Part shown: positions 25,722 through 34,977 of the stretch, piece by piece
Layout of the letters: the number at the start of each line of letters is the position of its first letter
How positions within the stretch are numbered: the stretch's first letter is position 1
Origin: Thermodesulfovibrionales bacterium
GTDB taxonomy: Bacteria > Nitrospirota > Thermodesulfovibrionia > Thermodesulfovibrionales > Dissulfurispiraceae
DNA: 64,000 nt
Direction of reading: 5' to 3'
Assembly (NCBI GenBank): GCA_020062545.1
Contig: JAGUWD010000007.1
Span: 1 to 64,000 of the forward strand
Notes under the pieces: model-generated
Seen by the model: only the letters and a program-made list of their open reading frames with translations
Told to the model about the DNA's origin: nothing
Databases searched by the model: none
Position numbers and translations under genes: made by a program

Positions 25722-26191
25722 GAATCACGCCGCTTGATATCCAGCAAAAGCAGTTTCCTATGAGACTCAGGGGATTCGATGTCGACGAGGTCTATTCTTT
25801 CCTTGAATTGATAAGGGAGGAACTTGAGGAACTCCTCAGAGAGAATTCATCGTTAAAAGAACAACTCAGCAGGGCAGACGGGCAACTTCAGGAATACAAA
25901 AACATGGAAGTCACCCTCCGCGAAACCCTGATGACTGCCCAGCAGATGGTGGAAGATTACAAGACAAATGCAAGGAAGGAAGCAGAGCTGATTCTAAAAG
26001 AGGCAGAGCTTAAGGCAGACAATATGATTAAAGAGGCGCAGGAAAAGGTGGTCAAGATACACGAAGACATTGTCGACCTCAAGGGGATCAGACGCCATTT
26101 CAAAGAGGAGATAAAGAGGCTTATAGACAGCCATCTCAAGATGCTCGAATTCGACAAGGAAAGGGAAGGGGAAGAATCAGGTGAAGTATAG
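25718..26191 (+). CDS. DivIVA domain protein
   Basis: A 157-aa coiled-coil protein. The N-terminal DivIVA signature ITPLDIQQKQFPMRLRGFD, then VDEVYSFLELI, is followed by an almost continuous coiled coil to the end. DivIVA-type proteins recruit partners to curved or dividing membrane. It follows yggT and overlaps hisS by 11 bases. Confidence 0.93.
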   Translation: MRITPLDIQQKQFPMRLRGFDVDEVYSFLELIREELEELLRENSSLKEQLSRADGQLQEYKNMEVTLRETLMTAQQMVEDYKTNARKEAELILKEAELKADNMIKEAQEKVVKIHEDIVDLKGIRRHFKEEIKRLIDSHLKMLEFDKEREGEESGEV

Positions 26192-27425
26192 TGCCCTGAA
26201 GGGCATTCAGGATATCCTGCCTCCTGATATCCATATCTGGCAGAAGGTGGAGTCTACAGCACTGACAATATTCCGGAAATATGGATTTCAGGAAATAAGA
26301 ATCCCCATCATAGAATCCACGGACATATTTATCAGGAGCATCGGAGAAACAACGGATATTGTAGAAAAAGAGATGTACACATTTCCCGACAAGGCAGGCA
26401 GGAGCATTACTATGAGACCCGAAGGCACAGCTCCTGCTGTGAGGTGTTATGTTGAGCATCACCTTTATAATCTTCCTTCGCCCCAGAAATTCTTTTATTC
26501 AGGCCCGATGTTCAGATATGAAAGACCTCAAAAAGGCAGATTCAGACAGTTTTATCAAATAGGCGTGGAGGCGTTTGGGATTTCCCAGCCGTCAATGGAT
26601 GCAGAGATTATTGTCATGCTCAGGAATCTCCTCGAAGGGATAGGCTTGAAGGAAGTGAATTTCGAGCTTAACTCCATCGGCTGCGATAAATGCAGGCCTG
26701 ACTACAGGAATGCGCTTCTAAATTTTTTCAAGAGCAGATTATCAGATTTTTGTCCTGACTGTCAGAGGAGATATGAGTTAAATCCATTGCGCATCCTTGA
26801 CTGTAAAGTCGAAAGATGCATCGAGCTCAGACAGGGCGCGCCTCTGGTTACAGACCATTTATGCAGTGAGTGCAGGGAACACTTTGATGAGTTGATTTTT
26901 AGATTGCAGACCCTGAAAATCCCTTATACATTGAATCCAAATCTGGTAAGGGGGCTTGACTACTACACAAGGACAGCCTTTGAGGTAACGAGCGAACACC
27001 TCGGCGCGCAAAAGGCAGTGGCAGCAGGTGGAAGATACGACAAACTTGTTGAGGAATTCGGAGGTCCTCAAACGCCAGCAATAGGTTTTGCCCTGGGAAT
27101 GGAAAGAATCGTGACCCTATTAAAAGAAAATTGGACAGAGGAACATCCAGCGCCAAAGGTATTTATTGCAACTATTGGCAGAGAGGCTGAGATAGAAGGG
27201 TTCAGGATTGCTGAGGATATAAGGGCAAAGGGATTCTGGGTCGAGCCTAATTACGGAGGCGCCTCCCTGAAAAGCCAGTTGAGAAAGGCCGACAGGATCG
27301 GCGCTGAATTTGCATTCATAATAGGAGAGAACGAGCTAAAGGCTGGAAAGGTTCAATGGAAGAATCTGAAAAAAAGTGAGCAGGGAGAAGCGGAAATCAA
27401 AGATATCTTAACCCTATTAACATAG
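26181..27425 (+). CDS. hisS: Histidine-tRNA ligase
   Basis: A 414-aa class II synthetase. GTG start at 26181, giving MKYSALKGIQDILPPD, the standard HisRS opening. Motif 2 is FYSGPMFRYERPQKGRFRQF; the histidine-specific segments RGLDYYTRTAFEV and AAGGRYDKLVEEFGG follow, and motif 3 is AIGFALGMERI. A CxxC-rich insert (DKCRPDY, FCPDCQRRY, LCSEC) suggests a small zinc knuckle in the insertion domain. Last gene of the proC cluster, followed by palindromic repeat copy C. Confidence 0.97.
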   Translation: MKYSALKGIQDILPPDIHIWQKVESTALTIFRKYGFQEIRIPIIESTDIFIRSIGETTDIVEKEMYTFPDKAGRSITMRPEGTAPAVRCYVEHHLYNLPSPQKFFYSGPMFRYERPQKGRFRQFYQIGVEAFGISQPSMDAEIIVMLRNLLEGIGLKEVNFELNSIGCDKCRPDYRNALLNFFKSRLSDFCPDCQRRYELNPLRILDCKVERCIELRQGAPLVTDHLCSECREHFDELIFRLQTLKIPYTLNPNLVRGLDYYTRTAFEVTSEHLGAQKAVAAGGRYDKLVEEFGGPQTPAIGFALGMERIVTLLKENWTEEHPAPKVFIATIGREAEIEGFRIAEDIRAKGFWVEPNYGGASLKSQLRKADRIGAEFAFIIGENELKAGKVQWKNLKKSEQGEAEIKDILTLLT

Positions 27426-27463
27426 GGGGATTTCACAAGGGAGACGCAAGTCCCTTTTGTGCG
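27424..27463 (+). repeat. 38-40 bp palindromic repeat, copy C
   Basis: It reads AGGGGGATTTCACAAGGGAG, a short loop, and AGTCCCTTTTGTGC. It lies between the convergent hisS and tatD-rSAM genes, where it may terminate transcription from both. Confidence 0.7.
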
Positions 27464-28837
27464 CTAACCAACAACATCCAGCCTTCTAACCCTTAGTTTC
27501 ACTCCGAGAGAATCTGTGATTTCTCTGCATTTATCAACATCAACTCCTTCTGCTGTAACAACGGTTGCTGTTACATCGGGAATATACTTCTTTGCCTCTC
27601 TTATGAAATTCACCACTTCATTAAATGCATTCTTGAACGCAGGCCTGCATATGCGGTTATAGGTCTCCTCATCCTGTGCATCGAGGCTTATTGATATTGA
27701 GTCTACAAGCCCCTGCAATTCAGGAAGAATGTTTCTTTTATGGATCAGATTTCCATGACCGTTTGTATTTATCCTTACTTTGCCGCCTTTTCCCTTTACC
27801 CATGAGGCAACGGATTTTACTGCATCAAGTCTCAGCAAAGGCTCTCCGTAGCCGCAAAAGACTACCTCTTTATATTCCGTGGGGTCTCCAATGGCATTCT
27901 TTAATTCTTCTTCCGTAGGCTCATGCTCAAGCCTGAGTTTATGTCCTTTTACAAAATCCGTATGAAATTTTACGCAGAAGGTGCATTTGCTTGTGCACCT
28001 GTTGGTTACATTCAAATAGAGGCTGTCTCTTATCCTGTAGGCAATTTCAGCCTCCGGCATCTCTCCAATGCCGAAGAGTCTTTTTGCGTTTACAGTTGTA
28101 ATCCTGTCTATATCTTCATAGGATATGCCTCTCAATTCAGCTATGAATTTTGCTGTATGAACAACAAATGCAGGCTCGTTCCTTTTGCCCCTCAAAGGCT
28201 CAGGCGTCAGATAAGGCGCATCCGTCTCGACAAGCAGATAATCATCAGGGATTGCCTTTGCTATCTCTCTTGACTTAGCAGCATTCTTAAATGTAACCGG
28301 CCCTGCAATGGATATATAAAAACCCAAGCTCATTACCCTCTCAGCCATCTCCATGTCCCCTGAGAAGCAGTGCATCACGCCCTTTGTAACACCTGATTCC
28401 TCAAGGATTTTAAGGGTATCTTTTTTTGCCTCTCTGCTATGGATAATAACAGGAAGGTTTATTTCCCTTGCATAGTAAAGTTGTTTTTTGAATACATCCT
28501 TCTGAATATCTCTTGGCGAATGGTCATAGTGATAATCGAGGCCTATTTCTCCAATGGCAACAATTTTACCCTTTGCCTTTTGCCCTTCGCCCTTTGCCCA
28601 TCTCTTTATCTGATTGAATATCTCTTCTGTAAAGTCCTTTGCATCATGCGGATGGATGCCGACAGTGGCATAAATGAAATCATATTTACTGGCAAGTTCT
28701 ACTGCACCCTTGCATCCCTCAAAATCAGAGCCAATGGTTATAATTGCCTCTAACCCTGCTTCCCTTGCCCTTTTTATGACATCTTCCCTGTCATTGTCAA
28801 AGGCATCCATTTCAAGATGACAATGTGTGTCTATCAT
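27464..28837 (-). CDS. TatD nuclease-radical SAM fusion protein
   Basis: A 457-aa fusion. Residues 1-255 are a TatD-type metal hydrolase (DTHCHLEM at 3-10, GIHPHD, VAIGEIGLDYHYDHSP, MHCFSG, ETDAPYLTPEPLRGKRNEP). Residues about 265-457 are a radical SAM domain with CTSKCTFC (C281, C285, C288), VVFCGYGEPLLR and RINTNGHGN. TatD-linked radical SAM proteins are a known family usually encoded beside tatD; here the two are one chain. Start at 28837 overlaps the apgM stop as ATGA. Residues 81-90 (AKGEGQKAKG) come from a short DNA repeat. Confidence 0.92.
   Translation of the reverse strand: MIDTHCHLEMDAFDNDREDVIKRAREAGLEAIITIGSDFEGCKGAVELASKYDFIYATVGIHPHDAKDFTEEIFNQIKRWAKGEGQKAKGKIVAIGEIGLDYHYDHSPRDIQKDVFKKQLYYAREINLPVIIHSREAKKDTLKILEESGVTKGVMHCFSGDMEMAERVMSLGFYISIAGPVTFKNAAKSREIAKAIPDDYLLVETDAPYLTPEPLRGKRNEPAFVVHTAKFIAELRGISYEDIDRITTVNAKRLFGIGEMPEAEIAYRIRDSLYLNVTNRCTSKCTFCVKFHTDFVKGHKLRLEHEPTEEELKNAIGDPTEYKEVVFCGYGEPLLRLDAVKSVASWVKGKGGKVRINTNGHGNLIHKRNILPELQGLVDSISISLDAQDEETYNRICRPAFKNAFNEVVNFIREAKKYIPDVTATVVTAEGVDVDKCREITDSLGVKLRVRRLDVVG
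28566..28601 (-). repeat. Short-period repeat inside the tatD part
   Basis: CCCTTTG, CCTTTTG, CCCTTCG, CCCTTTG recur with a 7-8 base step. The frame is kept and the peptide AKGEGQKAKG is inserted just before the conserved VAIGEIGLDY strand. Confidence 0.7.
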
Positions 28838-30042
28838 GCTCCGAACTTCTTCAGCCTCAATGAATTTGCGAGTGCCAGAGGAATTAAATTCACTGCCGGT
28901 AATATGCCGAGTTCTCCTTTTGTGCATTCACGCTCTGAAAACCCTGAACATAAACCGCCAAGCACATATGGAGACTTTAACAAGACAGGCACTGGATGCC
29001 AGCTATGGCTCTTCAGCATGGCAGGTGTCGAGTGATCGCCTGTAATAATAAGTACATCTGATTTTAGCTCAAGTATTTGCGGTAGGAGTTTATCGAATTC
29101 CTCAATCCTTGCTGCCTTTCCTTCAAAATTCCCGTCTTCGCCGTATGAGTCAATCTTTTTTACATGCAAAAAGAAAAAGTCGTAATCATTATATTTTTGT
29201 TTTAAAAATTTAATCTCATCCTCAACGCTTCCTTCAATTGCAGGGGTATCCATTCCAACAAGCCTTGCAAGGCCTCGATACATCGGATATGTTGCGATTG
29301 CAAGGGATTTTAATCCGAATGCCTCTTCAAACGGTGGAATATGGGGCATTTGAGCAAATCCCCTTGTTAGAATAAAATTCGCCTTTTCTTCGCTTTTCAA
29401 TATCTCATGGACTTTGGTTATCAATTTTTCGGCAACCTTTGCCACCTTCTCTGCGCTTTTTGAGAGAGGTGTAGCAGGCAACGGAGCCTTTCCTTCTTTC
29501 TGCGGATCTGTATCAGGAAGCATTCCCGCATCAGGCTCAAGGTCATTCGGGAATCTGAACAGTACAGCAAATCTGTGCTCCATACCAGGGGCAAATATAA
29601 GTTCTACATCATCGATTTTTTTTATCTCGTCCTGCAATTTCTCCGTGAGCTTTTTGCTCTGCTCTGTGGGTATTCTTCCTGCCCTTCTGTCCACAATAAT
29701 TCCATTCTTAATTGTTGCATAGTTGCATCTTACAGCCACATCGGTTTTTCTGACCTCAAGTCCAAGACCGAGTGCCTCTAAAATTCCCCTTCCAATCTGG
29801 AATTCTATAGGATCATATCCAAAAATTCCGAGATGTCCTGGTCCGCTGCCAGGAGTTATTCCATAAGCAACAGGCACATGCAATCCGCATGCAGACTCTC
29901 GCGCAAGTGCATCAAGATTGGGTGTATTGGCTGCTTCAAGCTCTGTCTTGCCGTTGATTGGAAGTCCTCCGACTCCGTCAAGGACAACCAATATTATTTT
30001 TGAATCATTTTTCTGGATTAATGGTTTTATAAGCTTTTGCAT
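28834..30042 (-). CDS. apgM: 2,3-bisphosphoglycerate-independent phosphoglycerate mutase, archaeal type
   Basis: A 402-aa alkaline-phosphatase-fold enzyme interconverting 3- and 2-phosphoglycerate in glycolysis and gluconeogenesis. Landmarks are VLDGVGGLP near residue 20, EAANTPNLDALA with the metal-bound residues, PGSGPGHLGIFGYDP where Ser is the phosphate carrier, and ITGDHSTPAMLKSHSWHPVPVLL near the end. It is the ApgM form, distinct from GpmI. It shares an ATGA overlap with the downstream tatD-rSAM gene. Confidence 0.95.
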   Translation of the reverse strand: MQKLIKPLIQKNDSKIILVVLDGVGGLPINGKTELEAANTPNLDALARESACGLHVPVAYGITPGSGPGHLGIFGYDPIEFQIGRGILEALGLGLEVRKTDVAVRCNYATIKNGIIVDRRAGRIPTEQSKKLTEKLQDEIKKIDDVELIFAPGMEHRFAVLFRFPNDLEPDAGMLPDTDPQKEGKAPLPATPLSKSAEKVAKVAEKLITKVHEILKSEEKANFILTRGFAQMPHIPPFEEAFGLKSLAIATYPMYRGLARLVGMDTPAIEGSVEDEIKFLKQKYNDYDFFFLHVKKIDSYGEDGNFEGKAARIEEFDKLLPQILELKSDVLIITGDHSTPAMLKSHSWHPVPVLLKSPYVLGGLCSGFSERECTKGELGILPAVNLIPLALANSLRLKKFGA

Positions 30043-30108
30043 GTCAAACTCCTTAGAATTAGGATATGAAATGATAATGCAAGAATCTCTTTTTTGGCAA
30101 CTGAAAAC

Positions 30109-30138
30109 TTGACGATTGCGGAGTATTTTTTGTATTGT
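30109..30138 (+). promoter_or_regulatory. Promoter of tRNA-Lys
   Basis: TTGACG (30109-30114) and TATTGT (30133-30138) are 18 bases apart, ending 17 bases before the mature tRNA. Confidence 0.5.
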
Positions 30139-30155
30139 AACTATCTGATATTTGT

Positions 30156-30231
<76 letters not shown>

Positions 30232-30310
30232 GATAAATTCTTTGAACTCCTTTCCAAAATGCTGCTTTAAAAATAACCTCTGAATCTGTGATAAACTTAA
30301 TCAGGTCAAG

Positions 30311-32101
30311 ATGAAAGCCAAAAATACCCTTACCATAGAATTCGCAGCAGGCGCCCTTCTCAAGAGAGGCCTGGTTTCAGCGGAGCAGTTTAATGACATA
30401 ATCCTGAAAGGAGAAAAACAGAGGGAGCGCCTGCAAAGGTATCAGGAGGCGACCTACTCGAGGAGACTGCACAGGGTCACCTATTTTGTCTCTCCGGCAG
30501 AGGCCGTATCATCATTCAATATCGAAATGCCCGGCAAAAACGGAAGATTGCTCACCGAAGACATTATTACAGAGGCCATTGCAGATGAAGTCGGAATAGA
30601 GTATAGGAAGATAGACCCCCTGAAGCTCGATCTCGATGTGGTAACAAAATATGTCCCCCGTCTTTTTGCATTGAGGCATCTCATTATCCCGATAGACGAT
30701 AAGAACGGCTCTGTAGTCATGGCAGTTGCCGACCCTTTCAACCTCGAGGCCGTAGAGAGTCTTCAAAAGGCAAAAGGTCTGAAGATAAGGCTTGTACTCA
30801 GCTCTAAAACAGACATAATGAAGATTGTGAGGGAATTCTTCGGATTCCATGCATCGCTCAGCGCAGCAGAAGCAGAGATGAAGGCAGGCATTGAACTGGG
30901 CAACCTCGAACAGTATTTTAAATTGAAACTGCCCGGCGAGGTGGATGCAACAGACAGGCATATTGTCAATGCAGTGGATTACCTCCTTCATTATGCATTT
31001 GAGCAGAGGGCAAGCGACATCCACATCGAGCCGAAAAGGGAGAAGTCATTTGTCAGGTTCAGGATAGACGGGGCATTGCATTACATCCACACTATCCCCA
31101 GATCCCTTCATCCGCCTATAGTATCGAGGATAAAGACTCTGTCAAGGATAGACATAGCGGAAAAGAGAAGACCCCAGGACGGAAGGATCAAGACGAGTCA
31201 CAAAGGAAAGGATATAGAGTTGAGGGTCTCCACCCTGCCTGTTGCATTCGGCGAAAAGGTGGTCATAAGGATATTCGATCCCGACATACTAATGCAGGAC
31301 CTCGATCAGATCGGTTTTTATCCGAGGGAATACCAGGTGTACAATGCCTTCATAAGAAAACCCAATGGCATTATACTCGTTACAGGACCCACCGGGAGCG
31401 GAAAGACTACCACACTCTATTCCACATTGAAGACCCTCTCTTCTCCTGACGTGAACATCGTCACCATAGAAGATCCCATAGAAATGGTTGTGGAGGAATT
31501 CAATCAGGTGGGTGTGCAGCCTGCCATTGGCGTAACCTTCGCAAAGGTGCTCAGGACAATACTGCGTCAGGACCCGGATATTATAATGGTCGGAGAAATA
31601 AGGGATAAAGAGACTGCAGAGAATGCTGTTCAGGCTGCTCTAACAGGACACCTCGTCCTTTCCACATTGCATACCAATGATGCGCCATCTTCCATTACAA
31701 GACTCCTTGACCTCGGCATTCCTTCTTTTTTGATATCATCCACTCTAATAGGGATAGTTGCACAGAGACTTATTAGAAAGATATGCCCGTTCTGCAAAAA
31801 GGAGAGGGCTCTTACAGAGGAAGAAGTGGAGCATCTGAAGCTTGGCCCGAAAGAGTACAGGGTATTTTTTGGCGAAGGCTGTCTTGAATGCAGGGGAACT
31901 GGCTATAGGGGCAGGACAGGAATCTTTGAGGTAATGGAATTCACGGATAAGCTGAGGGATGTAATGTCAGATGCGGTTGAATTGCATAGGTTGTACGAAG
32001 TTGCAAGGGCGGACGGCTTGATTAATCTGAGGCAGGTTGCTATCAGAAAGATGCTGGAAGGTGTCACTACATTTGAAGAGGTCATAGCTGTAACAGGATA
32101 A
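30311..32101 (+). CDS. Type II secretion/type IV pilus assembly ATPase (GspE/PilB-like)
   Basis: A 596-aa hexameric ATPase. The N-terminal 190 residues form a MshEN-type domain. The ATPase core has Asp box and Walker A GPTGSGKTTTLYSTL, Walker B with IMVGEIRDKETAENA, and His box STLHTNDAPSSI. The tetracysteine zinc knuckle CPFCKKE...CLECRGTGYRGRTG is typical of GspE/PilB. No other secretion or pilus genes adjoin, so its system is elsewhere. Starts 80 bases after tRNA-Lys; its stop lies 2 bases from the convergent phosphoesterase stop. Confidence 0.93.
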   Translation: MKAKNTLTIEFAAGALLKRGLVSAEQFNDIILKGEKQRERLQRYQEATYSRRLHRVTYFVSPAEAVSSFNIEMPGKNGRLLTEDIITEAIADEVGIEYRKIDPLKLDLDVVTKYVPRLFALRHLIIPIDDKNGSVVMAVADPFNLEAVESLQKAKGLKIRLVLSSKTDIMKIVREFFGFHASLSAAEAEMKAGIELGNLEQYFKLKLPGEVDATDRHIVNAVDYLLHYAFEQRASDIHIEPKREKSFVRFRIDGALHYIHTIPRSLHPPIVSRIKTLSRIDIAEKRRPQDGRIKTSHKGKDIELRVSTLPVAFGEKVVIRIFDPDILMQDLDQIGFYPREYQVYNAFIRKPNGIILVTGPTGSGKTTTLYSTLKTLSSPDVNIVTIEDPIEMVVEEFNQVGVQPAIGVTFAKVLRTILRQDPDIIMVGEIRDKETAENAVQAALTGHLVLSTLHTNDAPSSITRLLDLGIPSFLISSTLIGIVAQRLIRKICPFCKKERALTEEEVEHLKLGPKEYRVFFGEGCLECRGTGYRGRTGIFEVMEFTDKLRDVMSDAVELHRLYEVARADGLINLRQVAIRKMLEGVTTFEEVIAVTG

Positions 32102-32103
32102 AA

Positions 32104-32829
32104 TCAAACCCCTCTCGATAATCTTTCGATAAGTGGTATTGGCAGTCCATACATCCTCATCTCATTTTGTGTCTTTTCTATGTCATATTCAACACGATGA
32201 AGTTTCACCGATGCATCATCGATGATCGCATAACATGCCCTCGGGTCTCCATCCCTTGGCTGGCCTACACTCCCTACATTAATGATATATCTTTCTGTAT
32301 CGCCTATTTTCGCTTCGTTTCTGTATGTTGACATCTCTCCTGAAGGCATCCTCTCGATTATAAATGGCTGGTGGCTGTGGCCTAAGAGGCATATCTTATT
32401 GTCGAAGTAATGAAAGTTGACCTCTGCATCCCACAGTGTCAGGATGTAATGCCATTCTTCAGGTTTTTTTGGTGTTGAATGCACGAGGAATATCTTTTTA
32501 TCTTCTATTTCTTTCGAGATTAAAAATGTCTTTAGTATGGATAGATTTTCTTTGCTGATTTTTTCCTTTGTCCATAAGATGGCTGCCTTTGCATATGGGT
32601 TGAAAAAATCGATATCTGTCAGCCCGAGCACTGCCCAATCATGGTTTCCTGCAAGGAGGATTTTGCATTCGGAGTTCAGGACTGCAATGCATTCATCGGG
32701 ATCCGGGCCATAGCCAACAGCATCGCCAAGAAAGAGGATATCTGTTATTTTTTTCTTTTTAATGTCTTTTAAAACAGACTTGAGTGCCTCGATATTTCCG
32801 TGGACATCCGAGATTACAGCGTATCTCAT
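32104..32829 (-). CDS. Metallophosphoesterase (YfcE/serine-threonine phosphatase-like)
   Basis: A 241-aa calcineurin-like phosphoesterase with AVISDVHGN (metal ligands D and H), FLGDAVGYGPDP, LLAGNHDWA and LLGHSHQPF. Substrate unknown; relatives are phosphodiesterases or nucleoside polyphosphate hydrolases. The ATG at 32829 overlaps the nusB stop as ATGA and is preferred to a TTG 9 bases upstream. It ends the ribH-nusB-phosphoesterase run. Confidence 0.9.
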   Translation of the reverse strand: MRYAVISDVHGNIEALKSVLKDIKKKKITDILFLGDAVGYGPDPDECIAVLNSECKILLAGNHDWAVLGLTDIDFFNPYAKAAILWTKEKISKENLSILKTFLISKEIEDKKIFLVHSTPKKPEEWHYILTLWDAEVNFHYFDNKICLLGHSHQPFIIERMPSGEMSTYRNEAKIGDTERYIINVGSVGQPRDGDPRACYAIIDDASVKLHRVEYDIEKTQNEMRMYGLPIPLIERLSRGV

Positions 32830-33260
32830 TTCTGGCAATATTCTTTTGCTATCTTGTCGAGGATGCCGTTGATAAAGGCTGCAGATTCTGATGTGGAATA
32901 CTTTTTTGCGATCTCAAGTGCCTCATTAATAGTTACGGCATTAGGGATGTCCTTCCTGAATAACAGCTCGTATGTGGCAAATCTCAATATATTCCTGTCA
33001 ATACTCGCCATCCTCGATATCTTCCACTTCTTTGCCACCTTTTGAATCAATGGGTCTATTTCCTTGAGGTTTTCAATAGTCCCTGTGATTATGTCCTCGG
33101 CAAAGGCCTTTGTATCAGGGTCTTTTTCATCCGTATCTGCCCAGAAGAGTTCAAGGCTCTCTCTATATTCAGACAGATTGCCCTTTTTTTTGCTATTATT
33201 TATAAAGTCGATCCTGTAAAGAAATTGAAGTGCGTACTCCCGTGCCTTTCTCCGTTTCAT
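32826..33260 (-). CDS. nusB: Transcription antitermination factor NusB
   Basis: A 144-aa all-helical RNA-binding protein that with NusE binds boxA RNA in rRNA antitermination. It has the RKAREYALQFLYRID opening, a long acidic middle, LRFATYELLFRKDIPNAVTINEALEIAKKYS and the C-terminal FINGILDKIA. It follows ribH by 4 bases, the classic ribH-nusB arrangement. Confidence 0.95.
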   Translation of the reverse strand: MKRRKAREYALQFLYRIDFINNSKKKGNLSEYRESLELFWADTDEKDPDTKAFAEDIITGTIENLKEIDPLIQKVAKKWKISRMASIDRNILRFATYELLFRKDIPNAVTINEALEIAKKYSTSESAAFINGILDKIAKEYCQK

Positions 33261-33264
33261 AAGG

Positions 33265-33726
33265 TTATAATTTTCTGAGCACCTGTGCCATTTCTATTGC
33301 CGTAATTGCAGCATCCCATCCCTTATTGCCTGCCTTTGTTCCTGCCCTTTCAACAGCCTGCTCTATGGTGTCCGATGTTATCACGCCAAAGGCTATTGGA
33401 ACGCCTGTTTCCATGGATGCCGATGCAATGCCCTTTGAGACCTCTGCTGCAACATAATCGAAATGCGGTGTTGCACCTCTTATCACCGTGCCGAGACATA
33501 TGACTGCATTATATAAGCCCTTTGATGCCATCTTTTTTGCAACGAGGGGAATCTCAAATGATCCGGGCACCCTTACCACCTCTATGTCGTCTTCCTTTGC
33601 CCCATGCCTTACAAGGGCGTCTATTGCGCCATCGAGGAGACGCGATGTAATGAAGTCATTAAACCTGCTTACGATGATACCGAACTTAAGACCCTTTGCC
33701 TGAAGCTCTCCTTCTATAATTTTCAT
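33265..33726 (-). CDS. ribH: 6,7-dimethyl-8-ribityllumazine synthase
   Basis: A 153-aa lumazine synthase, the penultimate step of riboflavin synthesis. Motifs: [53 protein letters not shown] with the catalytic His, and [20 protein letters not shown]. Icosahedral capsid-forming or pentameric assembly is usual. First gene of the ribH-nusB run; an AGGTTTATT region with GGAGG lies upstream. Confidence 0.97.
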   Translation of the reverse strand: MKIIEGELQAKGLKFGIIVSRFNDFITSRLLDGAIDALVRHGAKEDDIEVVRVPGSFEIPLVAKKMASKGLYNAVICLGTVIRGATPHFDYVAAEVSKGIASASMETGVPIAFGVITSDTIEQAVERAGTKAGNKGWDAAITAIEMAQVLRKL

Positions 33727-33766
33727 AATAAACCTCCGGATTTAATTTACGCATATTTTATCATAA

Positions 33767-34894
33767 TTACGGATAAAACAATTCAAATCTCCTCGTCCTG
33801 ATATTTATCAATATGCCTGCTGCTATAAAATTACTCAAAAGTGCTGTGCCTCCATAGCTCACAAAAGGCAGCGGTACTCCCACTACAGGCATTATTCCGA
33901 GGGTCATTCCTATATTCACGCAGAAATATACGAAAAACATTGCGGTTATACCCAGGGCAGTCAGTCTCCCGAATTCATCCTTTGCCCTCATGGCTGTGTC
34001 CAGTCCCCTTAAAAACAGCATCAGATAAATGACGAGGAGCAAGATGCTTCCTGCAAAGCCCCACTCTTCTGCAAAAACCGAGAATATAAAATCCGTATGC
34101 TTTTCAGGTAAAAACCTCAATGGCCCCTGAGTTCCCTTTAAATAGCCCTTGCCAAAAAAACCGCCGGACCCTACGGATATTTTTGACTGATTGATATGAT
34201 AGCCTATGCCCGCAGGATCTACGTCCGGGTCAATGAAGGCGACAAGGCGATTTTTTTGATAATCCTTAAGCCCTTCCCAGAAGATGTGGCCGAGAAATGG
34301 AATAGAGATAAGCCCGATAATAACTATCACTGTTATGATCTTTTTGCTTATTCCCTTTGAAAGGGAGAGTACTACAAATAGAGACATAAGGAGGATTGCA
34401 GTTCCAAGGTCAGGCTGTTTAATCAGTAATATTAATGGCAGTATGCCAAATATGAAAAGGCTTTTCATGGAAATCTTATCAACAGAATTTCTACCCATAT
34501 TTGTCAGATAAGAGGAAAAAACGAGTATAAAGAATATCCTGAAAAATTCAGAGGGCTGAAATGAGATAGGGCCTATGCTTAACCACCTCTGAGCACCCAT
34601 GCTCGTTCTTCCTCCGAAGATGACAATTAAAAGGAGGAGAAGCCCTAAGCCGTATAATGGATAGGAGATTCTATAAAGCCATATGTAGTCTATGGATACA
34701 ACAACAAATAAAACCGCGGTGCTTATAAAAAGCCATAATATCTGTTTCAAATAGAAGTCGGGATGTTCTCCAACCCCGAGGGGAGGCCTCGTTGCGCTGT
34801 AAATAGTCATTATCCCTATAATGGCAAGGGAGATTACTATCAGGAAGGTTATCCAGTCGAAATTCTTGATTAATCTTCTGTCAATTTTCAGCAT
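33767..34894 (-). CDS. rodA: Rod-shape SEDS glycosyltransferase RodA
   Basis: A 375-aa polytopic membrane protein with about ten hydrophobic segments. SEDS proteins polymerise lipid II glycan strands, paired with PBP2. Motifs include RTSMGAQRWLSIGPISFQPSEF, IDPDVDPAGIGYH, EKHTDFIFSVFAEEWGF and LPFVSYGGTALLSNF. It follows mrdA (PBP2) by about 50 bases containing a short-period repeat, and closes the mre-mrd operon. Confidence 0.96.
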   Translation of the reverse strand: MLKIDRRLIKNFDWITFLIVISLAIIGIMTIYSATRPPLGVGEHPDFYLKQILWLFISTAVLFVVVSIDYIWLYRISYPLYGLGLLLLLIVIFGGRTSMGAQRWLSIGPISFQPSEFFRIFFILVFSSYLTNMGRNSVDKISMKSLFIFGILPLILLIKQPDLGTAILLMSLFVVLSLSKGISKKIITVIVIIGLISIPFLGHIFWEGLKDYQKNRLVAFIDPDVDPAGIGYHINQSKISVGSGGFFGKGYLKGTQGPLRFLPEKHTDFIFSVFAEEWGFAGSILLLVIYLMLFLRGLDTAMRAKDEFGRLTALGITAMFFVYFCVNIGMTLGIMPVVGVPLPFVSYGGTALLSNFIAAGILINIRTRRFELFYP

Positions 34895-34903
34895 ATGTTT
34901 AAT

Positions 34904-34977
34904 TCAGGCAATAGGCTCCGGGAAAAATATTTCCGGATATATTACTTATTGCCTCTTGCCTATAGCCTCTTGCCCGT
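34904..34977. repeat. Short-period (8 bp) repeat at the mrdA 3' end
   Basis: CAGGCAATAGGC on one side faces TTGCCTCT, TTGCCTAT, AGCCTCTT on the other, with a TCCGG/CCGGA hairpin between. The right side encodes the last residues of PBP2 and its stop codon. Confidence 0.6.

Noticed and set aside
28817-29045. Two 72-codon plus-strand frames
   Set aside because: Both are antisense shadows of apgM/tatD-rSAM without ribosome sites.
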